Position numbers and translations under genes: made by a program. The notes under the pieces were generated by a model. That model saw nothing but the letters and a program-made list of their open reading frames with translations. It ran no database searches and was not told the origin of the DNA. From an uncultured Butyricicoccus sp. (GTDB lineage: Bacteria; Bacillota; Clostridia; Oscillospirales; Butyricicoccaceae): 5,763 nt of DNA. The stretch is from positions 1 through 5,763 of the forward strand of contig USLE01000099.1 of the NCBI GenBank assembly GCA_900555465.1, given 5' to 3'. This document shows, one piece after another, positions 1-5,495 of the stretch (position 1 is its first letter; each line of letters starts with the position of its first letter).

Positions 1-405
1 CAGCACGGTCAGGTGCCAGCGGTCGATCTCGCCCGCGGCGGCTGCCGCGGCGAGCAGTTCCGCGCCGCCGCACAGCCAGATGTCCCTGCCGGTCCTGCGC
101 TTTTCCGCGCGCAGCCACGCGGCGAGGCCGCCCTCGATGCGCTGCGCATGGGGCAGCGGCCCGCTGTCATGCGTCCAAACCCGGCAGTCCAGCCCCGCAT
201 ACGGCCATGCGCCCGGCGAAAGCTCCTGCGTAATCTGCCGGTAGGTCCGGCCGCCCATGACGACCGTGTCCACACCCTGCACGAAGGCCTCGTAACCGCC
301 GCCCTCCTGCGCATCCGCGAAATCATCCAGCCAGCCCACGCCGCCGTCCCTGTCCGCGATGAAGCCGTCCAGACTGACGGCCAGATATGCCACCGCCTTG
401 CGCAT
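1..405 (-). CDS. Dihydrofolate reductase family protein (RibD C-terminal-like domain), C-terminus cut by window edge
   Basis: The first 135 codons are visible; the gene runs off the left edge. The protein opens with MRKAVAYLAVSLDGFIA, the first strand and the S-x-DG-x-I-A signature of the RibD-C/DHFR-like fold. VVMGGRTY (residues 48-55) is the NADPH-binding strand and loop, and DIWLCGGAELL (108-118) is the second glycine-rich nucleotide-binding stretch. Stand-alone members of this family (YyaP/YwjB type) are usually about 175-185 residues, so about a quarter is probably missing. They are presumed cytosolic NAD(P)H-dependent reductases, but the substrate is mostly unknown, and membership does not prove folate reduction or riboflavin synthesis. 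The start at 405 is supported by a purine-rich ribosome site (minus strand GGAAAGGAAGGG, 420-409). A hairpin with a U-tract ends only about 15 bases upstream of the ATG, so expression may depend on read-through. The family is clear; the exact function is not assignable. Confidence 0.85.
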   Translation of the reverse strand, partial: MRKAVAYLAVSLDGFIADRDGGVGWLDDFADAQEGGGYEAFVQGVDTVVMGGRTYRQITQELSPGAWPYAGLDCRVWTHDSGPLPHAQRIEGGLAAWLRAEKRRTGRDIWLCGGAELLAAAAAAGEIDRWHLTVL

Positions 406-420
406 ATGCCCTTCCTTTCC

Positions 421-455
421 AAAAAGGGAGGCGGACAAAACGCTGTCCGCCTCCC
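421..455 (-). terminator. Intrinsic terminator or attenuator just upstream of the DHFR-like gene
   Basis: An 11-base perfect inverted repeat (426-436 with 445-455, arm GGGAGGCGGAC) encloses an 8-base loop. On the minus strand it is followed directly by TTTTT (425-421). The plus-strand side has no U-tract after the stem, so the orientation is minus. It lies between the prs end and the ribosome site of the DHFR-like gene. It could end upstream transcription or act as a leader attenuator for the downstream gene. Confidence 0.75.
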
Positions 456-494
456 CCGTTCTCATTCCACGCCGCACCCCGCGGCATTTTAACA

Positions 495-515
495 GAAAAC
501 CGCTCTGCGGTTTTC
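495..515. terminator. Hairpin with T-rich 3' side, second of two tandem stems
   Basis: A 9-base perfect inverted repeat GAAAACCGC / GCGGTTTTC has a 3-base loop. The arm ends give A-runs before and T-runs after the GC core in either direction, as in a short bidirectional terminator. It abuts the next hairpin (516-548) without a spacer. On the minus strand it would be a back-up to that terminator after prs. The terminator role is inferred from shape alone. Confidence 0.45.
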
Positions 516-548
516 ATAAAAAGTCAGGACATGCGCCTGACTTTTTAT
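516..548. terminator. Probable bidirectional terminator downstream of prs
   Basis: A 13-base perfect inverted repeat (ATAAAAAGTCAGG, 516-528, with 536-548) has a 7-base loop. The core GTCAGG/CCTGAC is flanked by A5 and T5, so transcripts from either strand see a stem followed by a U-run. The only nearby gene reading into it is prs on the minus strand, whose stop codon is about 107 bases upstream. It is therefore the best candidate for the end of the glmU-prs transcript. Confidence 0.6.
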
Positions 549-554
549 ACAAAG

Positions 555-595
555 GCCAAAAGGCGGAAAAATCAAAATTTTTCTGTCTTTTGGGC
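555..595 (+). other. Long hairpin with G-U pairs only on the plus strand
   Basis: The segment 556-572 pairs with 577-593 around a 4-base CAAA loop. In plus-strand RNA all 17 positions pair, two of them as G-U (565 with 584, 563 with 586). In minus-strand RNA those two positions become A-C mismatches. This hints that the plus-strand RNA is the folded form. No gene overlaps it and its function is unknown. It is one of a row of hairpins filling the gap between prs and the DHFR-like gene. Confidence 0.4.
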
Positions 596-601
596 GCAAT
601 A

Positions 602-629
602 GCTGTTTCAGGCGCAGCCTGACAACAGC
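602..629. other. 12-base-pair hairpin with one bulged base
   Basis: GCTGTTTCAGGC (602-613) pairs with GCCTGA plus AACAGC (617-622, 624-629) around a GCA loop, leaving C623 as a bulge. There is no U-tract on either side, so it does not look like an intrinsic terminator. Its arms share TCAGG/CCTGA with the hairpin at 516-548, so the two could exchange partners. Confidence 0.4.
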
Positions 630-634
630 GTCCC

Positions 635-662
635 TCGATTAAGACCCTTGGGTCTTAATCGA
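635..662. repeat. Perfect inverted repeat overlapping the prs stop codon
   Basis: A 13-base perfect inverted repeat (635-647 with 650-662, arm TCGATTAAGACCC) has only two bases between the arms. One arm contains the last codons and TAA stop (657-655) of prs; the other lies just downstream. Outer CCCTC (632-636) and GAGGG (664-668) give an alternative, longer pairing. There is no U-run behind it on the minus strand, so it is not a classical terminator. It may protect the 3' end of the mRNA or mark the border of a dispersed repeat. Confidence 0.45.
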
Positions 663-1614
663 AGAGGGTCGATACCGATACTTCCTCGTAAATGCGCGCG
701 ATCGCCTCGGTGAACACCGGCGCAACGGACAGGACATTGATCTTGTCCAGACGCTTCTCGCTCGGCAGCGGGATGGTGTCCAGAATCGCCAGCTCCTTGA
801 TCGGGCTGTTCGCGATGCGCTCGATCGCCGGGCCGGACAGCACGCCGTGCGTTGCGCAGGCGTAGACCTCGGTCGCGCCGCCCTTTTCCACCAGCGCATC
901 CGCCGCGTGCACCAGCGTGCCCGCAGTGTCGATCAGGTCATCGACCAGAATGCACTTCTTGCCCTCGACGTTGCCGATGATGTTCATGACCTCGGACACA
1001 TTCGCCTTGGGACGGCGCTTGTCAATGATCGCGAGCGGCATGTCCAGCTTTTCGGTGAACTTGCGCGCACGGGTAACCGAACCCAGATCGGGCGAGACGA
1101 TCACGGTGTCCTCGGTGCCGACGCCGAACTTGCCCGCGATATACGGGATGAGCACGGACGAACCGAGCATGTTGTCCACCGGGATGTTGAAAAAGCCCTG
1201 AATCTGCGCCGCATGCAGGTCCATCGTGAGCACGCGGTCCGCGCCCGCCGCGGTGATCAGGTCGGCCACCAGCTTGGCGGAGATCGGGTCACGCGCCTTG
1301 CTCTTGCGGTCCTGACGCGCATAGCCGAAATACGGGATCACCGCCGTGATGCGGCCCGCAGACGCGCGCTTGCAGGAGTCGATCATGATGAGCAGCTCCA
1401 TCAGGTTGTTGTTGACCGGGCCGCAGGTGGACTGGACGAGGAACACGTCCGAGCCGCGCACGGACTCCGAGATGGATACCGAAATCTCGCCATCAGCGAA
1501 GGTGGAGATGGCAGCCTTGCCGATCGGCAGGCCGAGCGCGGACGCGATCTGCATCGCGAGCGCAGGATGGGAGTTGCCGGAGAAAATTTTGATATTTTTT
1601 CCGTGAGAAATCAT
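655..1614 (-). CDS. prs: Ribose-phosphate pyrophosphokinase (PRPP synthetase), class I
   Basis: It encodes 319 residues, the usual length of the bacterial enzyme. The enzyme transfers pyrophosphate from ATP to ribose 5-phosphate to make PRPP in the cytosol, the precursor of purines, pyrimidines, NAD, histidine and tryptophan. Visible signatures are NIKIFSGNSHPALA near the N-terminus, the ATP-binding stretch YFGYARQDRK (95-104), MDLHAAQIQGFF (131-142) with the conserved active-site histidine at 134, VSPDLGSVTRARKF (173-186), the catalytic flexible-loop basic cluster DKRRPK (198-203), and the PRPP-binding loop VDDLIDTAGT (224-233). No key residue appears lost. The ATG at 1614 is preceded by GGAGG (minus strand, 1626-1622) at 7 bases. 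It lies 83 bases downstream of glmU on the same strand, the same order as in Bacillus subtilis, with no convincing promoter in the gap, so co-transcription is likely. Its stop codon lies inside an inverted repeat. Confidence 0.97.
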   Translation of the reverse strand: MISHGKNIKIFSGNSHPALAMQIASALGLPIGKAAISTFADGEISVSISESVRGSDVFLVQSTCGPVNNNLMELLIMIDSCKRASAGRITAVIPYFGYARQDRKSKARDPISAKLVADLITAAGADRVLTMDLHAAQIQGFFNIPVDNMLGSSVLIPYIAGKFGVGTEDTVIVSPDLGSVTRARKFTEKLDMPLAIIDKRRPKANVSEVMNIIGNVEGKKCILVDDLIDTAGTLVHAADALVEKGGATEVYACATHGVLSGPAIERIANSPIKELAILDTIPLPSEKRLDKINVLSVAPVFTEAIARIYEEVSVSTLFD

Positions 1615-1697
1615 TGGATAGCCTCCGTCATAATAGTAAAGTGTGTCCGTTTTTTCTTTTTCTATTATCAGGCGCCGCCGTCCGGCAGCCGCCTTTT

Positions 1698-2945
1698 TTA
1701 CTTTTTCTCTTTTTCGTGGGCCGCGCGGCGGCGGTCGTTCCAGCCCTCAAGGTTGGTCTGGCGCGCACGCGCAACGCTCAGTGCGCCCGCCGGCACATCC
1801 TTGGTCACAGTCGTGCCTGCCGCGGTAAACGCGCGGTCGCCGAGCTTTACGGGCGAGACCAGATTGGTGTTGCAGCCGATGAAGCAGTCGTCACCGATCA
1901 CGGTCTGGTACTTGTGGTAGCCGTCGTAGTTGACCACGACCGTGCCGCAGCCGAAGTTGACCCGCTCGCCGACAGTCGCGTCGCCGATATAGGTCAGGTG
2001 GGACACCTTGGTGCCGTTGCCGATGGTGGACTTTTTCAGCTCGACAAAGTCGCCGATGCGGCAGCCGTCCCCGACCACGCACTGCGGGCGGATATAGGCA
2101 AACGGGCCGACGGTGGCGTTTGCGCCCACCGTGGACTCATATACCTGCGAGTTGTTGACCGTGGTGCCCGCGCCGATCTCCGCCTTTTCGAGGATGGAGT
2201 TCGGACCGATCACCGCGCCCGCACCGACCTTGCAGCCCGGACGGATGTGGCACCCCGGCAGGATGGTCGCGCCCGGGGCGATATCCGCGTCCGGCGCGAT
2301 ATAGGTGCTTGCAGGATCGAATATCTGCACGCCCTTTTCGATCAGCGTGAAGTTGACCCGCTGGATCATGGCGAGCTGCGCGATGTACGCCGAGCCGCCG
2401 TCGCAGATCTCGATGATCTCGTTGGTGACCGCAACGCCCTTCTGCGCGCCCGCGGCGACCGCCGCCGCGACCAGCGCGTCCAGCGTGTCCGCGCCCGTGG
2501 CGAGCGCCTTTTGCAGCATCTCATAAGTGAACATCGCAACCAGGCAGTGTTCATCGCGCGGGATGGGCTGTCCCTCCGCGTCAAAGCCCTGCTGCTCGGC
2601 CACCAGCACGCTCACGCCGTAGCCGGTGTGCATATGGGTTTCCGCGAGATGGGTCAGCGCGTCGTCCTCCGCCAGCGCGAAGGGCGCGGCGATGACCAGC
2701 ACATGCGCGCTCTCGGGCAGGTTTTTCAGCGCAGCGAAGCGGTTTGCGCCGTCGATCGCAAGGCTCTCCGCCCCCGCAAGCGCAGGCTCTTTTTCGCCGT
2801 GCACAAAGCGGCAGGCGTCCACAGCCGCGGGCAGCGCATCGCGCACCGCGTCGCCCGCCGTGCCGAACAGCACAGGACGCGCCCAGGCGGCAAAGCCGCC
2901 TTCATCAAACAGGCCGCCAACCAGGGCGGCGGTAACAGTATTCAT
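1698..2945 (-). CDS. glmU: GlmU-like protein: intact acetyltransferase half, degenerate uridyltransferase half
   Basis: It encodes 415 residues against about 455 for typical GlmU. Full GlmU acetylates glucosamine-1-phosphate (C-terminal half) and then couples the product to UTP (N-terminal half), giving UDP-GlcNAc for the cell wall. From about residue 210 (FDPASTYI) the left-handed beta-helix hexapeptide repeats are clear. The acetyltransferase site looks complete: R286 in YIRPQ, KK at 304-305, H316 in SHLTYIGD (the E. coli His363 equivalent), N330, NYDG at 339-342, K345 and R394 in ARARQT. The N-terminal half keeps the family's outline but lacks the LAAGxGTRM nucleotide loop. GTAHA is replaced by GANRF (67-71), and the metal-binding GD of the strand VLVxxGDxPL is replaced by AP (VLVIAAPFAL, 82-91). 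It is probably only an acetyltransferase. The start at 2945 follows GGAAGG at 10 bases; the reading frame stays open further upstream but without a ribosome site. Confidence 0.88.
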   Translation of the reverse strand: MNTVTAALVGGLFDEGGFAAWARPVLFGTAGDAVRDALPAAVDACRFVHGEKEPALAGAESLAIDGANRFAALKNLPESAHVLVIAAPFALAEDDALTHLAETHMHTGYGVSVLVAEQQGFDAEGQPIPRDEHCLVAMFTYEMLQKALATGADTLDALVAAAVAAGAQKGVAVTNEIIEICDGGSAYIAQLAMIQRVNFTLIEKGVQIFDPASTYIAPDADIAPGATILPGCHIRPGCKVGAGAVIGPNSILEKAEIGAGTTVNNSQVYESTVGANATVGPFAYIRPQCVVGDGCRIGDFVELKKSTIGNGTKVSHLTYIGDATVGERVNFGCGTVVVNYDGYHKYQTVIGDDCFIGCNTNLVSPVKLGDRAFTAAGTTVTKDVPAGALSVARARQTNLEGWNDRRRAAHEKEKK

Positions 2946-3002
2946 CACAGAAAATCCTTCCGTTCCACGGGAGCAGAACACCCCCATTTTCATTACACGT
3001 TT

Positions 3003-3031
3003 ATTATACAACAGGCTTATGCAAATTGCAT
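3003..3031 (-). promoter_or_regulatory. Candidate promoter of glmU-prs
   Basis: A perfect -10 box TATAAT (minus strand, 3008-3003) lies about 58 bases upstream of the glmU ATG. At a 17-base spacing the -35 position reads ATGCAA (3031-3026), a poor match to TTGACA. The region is AT-rich compared with the genes and lies just after the terminator of the upstream gene, which fits an independent start of the glmU-prs unit. The -10 is good; the -35 is weak. Confidence 0.5.
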
Positions 3032-3087
3032 CAGCATTTTTCGATAAATTTCCTATCAACTTACGGTATTTTTCGCCGTTTGCTGAC

Positions 3088-3116
3088 AAAAAAGCTGTCC
3101 GCACCCGGCGGACAGC
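3088..3116 (-). terminator. Intrinsic terminator of the MerR-RDD gene
   Basis: A 9-base perfect stem (GCTGTCCGC, 3094-3102, with 3108-3116) and a 5-base loop are followed on the minus strand by TTTTTT (3093-3088). It begins 7 bases after the stop codon of the MerR-RDD gene, and it separates that gene from the glmU promoter. Orientation is minus; there is no immediate U-run on the plus side. Confidence 0.88.
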
Positions 3117-3122
3117 CCCATT

Positions 3123-4562
3123 TTATTTTTTGCGGATGGTGTAAACCGAATGGTACGGCATGGGTGCATGCTGTTCCCATGCTTCATCCGTGGCGTTGGA
3201 GAACGCTACTTCGTGCGTGATCTCAAGCGCGCCCATCTCGGTTTTATTCGTTTGCTCCGTGTCCGGCGCGCCGAAATCCCAGCCGTCCGCGCTCAGGCCT
3301 GCGCTGACGTCATCCCACGTGAGCAGCTCCTGTATGCCCCACTTTTCATACGAAGCGGCGAACGCATAGAACGCGGTTTCCCGTGTCATATGGCCGAACG
3401 TACCTTCCTGCCCCTCGCAGGTCACGGTCACAGCGGAGACATAACCATTCTCATCGGTCTCGACTGTTACTGCCGGGCAGCGATCCTCCAGCCCCATGTC
3501 GAACCATCTTCCGTATGTCGGCTGGTCATGCCACGAGCCATCCGCTGCCACATAGGGCGGGTAATTGTAATATTGCAAATAATCGTTGCAGTTGTCCACA
3601 TACTCCGCGAGCGTCAGCTCGCCCTGATGGGGCGACAGCTCGGCACGCAGGGTAATTCCCTTGTCCGCGAGCACTGCAAGGACGCTCAGCACGATGTAGC
3701 CCGCGGCGCGGTACCACTTTGTCTCCCGCTCGCGCACCACGATCGCGCAGCTGTTATCCAGATCCCACGACAGCTCCTCCACCTCACAGTACCGCCAGCA
3801 TTGTATATTGCGGTACAGATCATAAACCGGGATGCCGCCGCCCATACCGTGAATAAACACGCCCCATGTGCGGTAAAGAGCGGTGCTGATAGACAGCTTG
3901 TTTCCGTCCTCGTCGCGCACGGACAGGCCGAAAATCCATTTGCCTACCGTCGTGCCCCAGAAGTGCAGCAGCAGCGGCTCAAAGACAAACACCAGCGCCC
4001 AGGCTGCATAGTTGCAGAGCATCGCCCAAGGCAGCGGGATCTGTCCAGCCGGGTTTGCCCGAAAACCCCACAGCGCGACCATGCTCCAGATCAGGCCGTA
4101 CAGCGACAGGTCGAGCGACCGCGCGAAATACCGCCGCCACGGGCATCCCGCAGGCGGGATGCGGTCCTGCTCGCCGGGCGCAGCCACGGCATAGGACGGC
4201 AGCACGGAGATGGACAGGTATTTGTCCACGTCCAGCCCGTCCCACTCGGCGCGGTCGTCGCAGATCGCGCGGCAGGCCGTATACGCCTGCTGGCCCTCGC
4301 GGATGTCCTGCTCGAGCACGTCAAGCTGTTTTGCCGCTGCCTCGGGCAGCGGGCGCTCCCCTGCCTGTACCGCGCGGATATCCGCCACGGACAGGCGCAG
4401 CTGCCGCAGCAGGCGCACCTTGCGCAGGGTCTCCACATCCGCTTCTGTATAATCGCGGTAGCCGTTCGCGCTGCGCGCGGGCGCGATCAAGCCTTCCTTT
4501 TCATAGAACCGGATGTTCGCGCGCGTCAGCCCGGTCCGGCGCTCCACTTCAGCGATGTTCAT
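3123..4562 (-). CDS. MerR-family DNA-binding head fused to an RDD-like membrane region and an unrecognised C-terminal domain
   Basis: It encodes 479 residues. Residues 2-75 are a canonical MerR winged helix-turn-helix (IAEVERRTGLTRANIRFYE, then GYRDYTEADVETLRKVRLL). A helical stretch (about 76-105) could be the dimer coil. From about 142 an RDD-like region begins: RRYFARSLDL with R and D, hydrophobic segments at about 150-167 and 179-200, then GTTVGKWIFGLSVRDEDG (203-220), the typical RDD G-x-x-x-GK-x-x-x-G block. ALYRTWGV and EELSWDLD follow. Another hydrophobic segment at about 285-300 precedes about 180 polar residues with three cysteines (325, 362, 382) that I do not recognise. MerR proteins are normally soluble, so this looks like a membrane-attached regulator whose signal may be sensed at or outside the membrane; topology and ligand are inferred. 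The start at 4562 begins the HTH exactly as expected, with purine-rich sites AGGAAAGG and GGTGGG upstream. It has its own promoter and terminator and is divergent from the YczE-type gene. Confidence 0.85.
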   Translation of the reverse strand: MNIAEVERRTGLTRANIRFYEKEGLIAPARSANGYRDYTEADVETLRKVRLLRQLRLSVADIRAVQAGERPLPEAAAKQLDVLEQDIREGQQAYTACRAICDDRAEWDGLDVDKYLSISVLPSYAVAAPGEQDRIPPAGCPWRRYFARSLDLSLYGLIWSMVALWGFRANPAGQIPLPWAMLCNYAAWALVFVFEPLLLHFWGTTVGKWIFGLSVRDEDGNKLSISTALYRTWGVFIHGMGGGIPVYDLYRNIQCWRYCEVEELSWDLDNSCAIVVRERETKWYRAAGYIVLSVLAVLADKGITLRAELSPHQGELTLAEYVDNCNDYLQYYNYPPYVAADGSWHDQPTYGRWFDMGLEDRCPAVTVETDENGYVSAVTVTCEGQEGTFGHMTRETAFYAFAASYEKWGIQELLTWDDVSAGLSADGWDFGAPDTEQTNKTEMGALEITHEVAFSNATDEAWEQHAPMPYHSVYTIRKK

Positions 4563-4590
4563 CTATCCCACCCGCCTTTCCTGTGCTTCC

Positions 4591-4621
4591 ATTATAGGGT
4601 ATAAAGCAGGTTTACAGTCAA
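4591..4621 (-). promoter_or_regulatory. Long-spacer promoter of the MerR-RDD gene, MerR-operator-like
   Basis: On the minus strand the -35 TTGACT (4621-4616) and the perfect -10 TATAAT (4596-4591) are 19 bases apart. Promoters activated by MerR-family proteins characteristically have 19-20-base spacers with the operator dyad inside. The spacer holds a short dyad TAAA-CCTGC-TTTA. The start codon lies about 28 bases downstream of the -10. Autoregulation is inferred. Confidence 0.65.
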
Positions 4622-4667
4622 GCAAAATCCGAAAAAATCTTTTTGTGCCGCGCCGAAAAGCTGCCTC

Positions 4668-4696
4668 TTGCGGGGCACGCCGCCGCATAGTATAAT
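4668..4696 (+). promoter_or_regulatory. Candidate promoter of the YczE-type gene
   Basis: The -10 TATAAT (4691-4696) is perfect, and the -35 position TTGCGG (4668-4673) at 17 bases matches only TTG of the consensus. A leader of about 50 bases follows, with a 5-base-pair hairpin (4725-4729 with 4733-4737) just before the AAGGAGG ribosome site. The -35 and spacer lie about 47 bases from the oppositely directed MerR-RDD promoter, so one bound regulator could influence both. Confidence 0.5.
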
Positions 4697-4753
4697 GAAC
4701 CCGAACGGATCAAAAAAATAACTGTCCCCTCCGGGGATATAAGGAGGAAAACC

Positions 4754-5425
4754 ATGAGCAAAATCAGACGATGGGCAGTGTATTTCGGCGGTCTGTTCCT
4801 GATGGCGGCGGGGGTATCGTTTTCCGTGCTTTCCGGCCTCGGGGTGTCCCCGATCGACACCATCCCCTATGTGACAAGCGTGATCTTCCAGTCGGACATG
4901 GGCCTGTGGACGGCGATCATCTTCGCCTGCTACGTCGGCCTGCAGGCGGTCATCCTGCGGCGCGACTTCCCAAAGCGCAACATTCTGCAGGTCCCGATCG
5001 GCATCTGCTTCGGCTGGTTTGTCAGCGTGACCAACTCGCTCGAAGGCGCGCTGCTGCCGGAACCCACCAATTATGCGTTGCAGCTGCTGTACCTGCTGCT
5101 GAGCATGATGCTGATCGGCTTCGGCATCTCGTTTTATGTAGAGGCAGACCTGATGAGCATGCCCGCGGAGGGCGTGGCGCAGGCGATCGCTGCCAGGACC
5201 GGCTGGCAGCTTTCCAGCTCCAAGATCCTGTTTGACTGGAGCGTGGTCGCGGTCTCGCTGCTGCTGTGCTGGCTCGTACTGCACCGGCTGGACGGCATCC
5301 GCGAGGGCACGCTGATCGCGGCCTTCGGCGTGGGGCTGTTCCTGCGGCTGTCCCAGCGGACGCTGTGCCGCGGCGTGCGGCGGTTCCTGCATCCGGCGGG
5401 GCTGCCTGCCGGAGAAGCGGAATAA
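4754..5425 (+). CDS. YczE/YyaS/YitT-type integral membrane protein
   Basis: It encodes 223 residues, about the usual size for this family of bacterial membrane proteins of unknown biochemical role. About six hydrophobic helices can be traced (roughly 8-28, 50-69, 76-93, 108-128, 161-178, 184-198). Family-typical motifs are GLGVSPIDTIPY (28-39) after the first helix, ADLMSMPAEGVAQAI (131-145) and DGIREGTLIAAFGVG (180-194). Short positive runs (KIRR at 3-6, RRDFPKR at 69-75) suggest a cytosolic N-terminus. The ATG at 4754 has an ideal AAGGAGG site 6 bases upstream. It is transcribed away from the MerR-RDD gene, 191 bases between start codons, and runs convergently into a second gene of the same family. 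A transport or efflux role is often assumed for such proteins but nothing in the sequence shows it. Confidence 0.85.
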   Translation: MSKIRRWAVYFGGLFLMAAGVSFSVLSGLGVSPIDTIPYVTSVIFQSDMGLWTAIIFACYVGLQAVILRRDFPKRNILQVPIGICFGWFVSVTNSLEGALLPEPTNYALQLLYLLLSMMLIGFGISFYVEADLMSMPAEGVAQAIAARTGWQLSSSKILFDWSVVAVSLLLCWLVLHRLDGIREGTLIAAFGVGLFLRLSQRTLCRGVRRFLHPAGLPAGEAE

Positions 5426-5457
5426 CAGCCGCTTCCGGCAAAACAAACTGCAAACCA

Positions 5458-5488
5458 AAGCGGCGGGCACAGGCCCGCCGCTTGTTTT
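5458..5488. terminator. Terminator between the convergent membrane-protein genes
   Basis: An 11-base perfect GC-rich stem (AAGCGGCGGGC, 5458-5468, with 5473-5483) has a 4-base loop ACAG and is followed on the plus strand by GTTTTAT. It starts 33 bases after the stop of the plus-strand gene. On the minus strand the stem is followed by a GGTTTG stretch, a weaker U-tract. It may therefore also serve the gene coming from the right, whose stop codon is at 5498-5496. Confidence 0.85.
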
Positions 5489-5495
5489 ATATGCG

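Noticed and set aside
9..422. Alternative minus-strand frame of 137 codons over the DHFR-like gene
   Set aside because: It is an Arg/Trp-rich out-of-frame reading. The frame starting at 405 gives the RibD-C motifs and has a ribosome site.
406..654. Tetrahydrofolate or other riboswitch in front of the DHFR-like gene
   Set aside because: The cluster of simple local hairpins does not show the recalled conserved cores of the THF riboswitch or other known classes; only a terminator-like hairpin is evident.
1671..1699. GC-rich hairpin followed by TTTTTT on the plus strand at the glmU end
   Set aside because: The stem is imperfect, with a mismatch and a bulge. The T-run is simply the antisense of the glmU stop codon and the bases after it, and no plus-strand gene reads into it. 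It was not listed as a terminator.
2946..3104. Upstream extension of the glmU frame to an ATG at 3104
   Set aside because: No ribosome site precedes it, it would cross the upstream terminator and the promoter -10 box, and the added residues do not resemble the missing GlmU N-terminus. The ATG at 2945 has a GGAAGG site.
847..4604. Long open frames on the plus strand opposite prs, glmU and the MerR-RDD gene (up to about 480 codons)
   Set aside because: They lie antisense to clearly recognised genes. Their translations are rich in Arg, Ala, His and Asp without family motifs, as expected of GC-rich shadow frames, and they lack ribosome sites.
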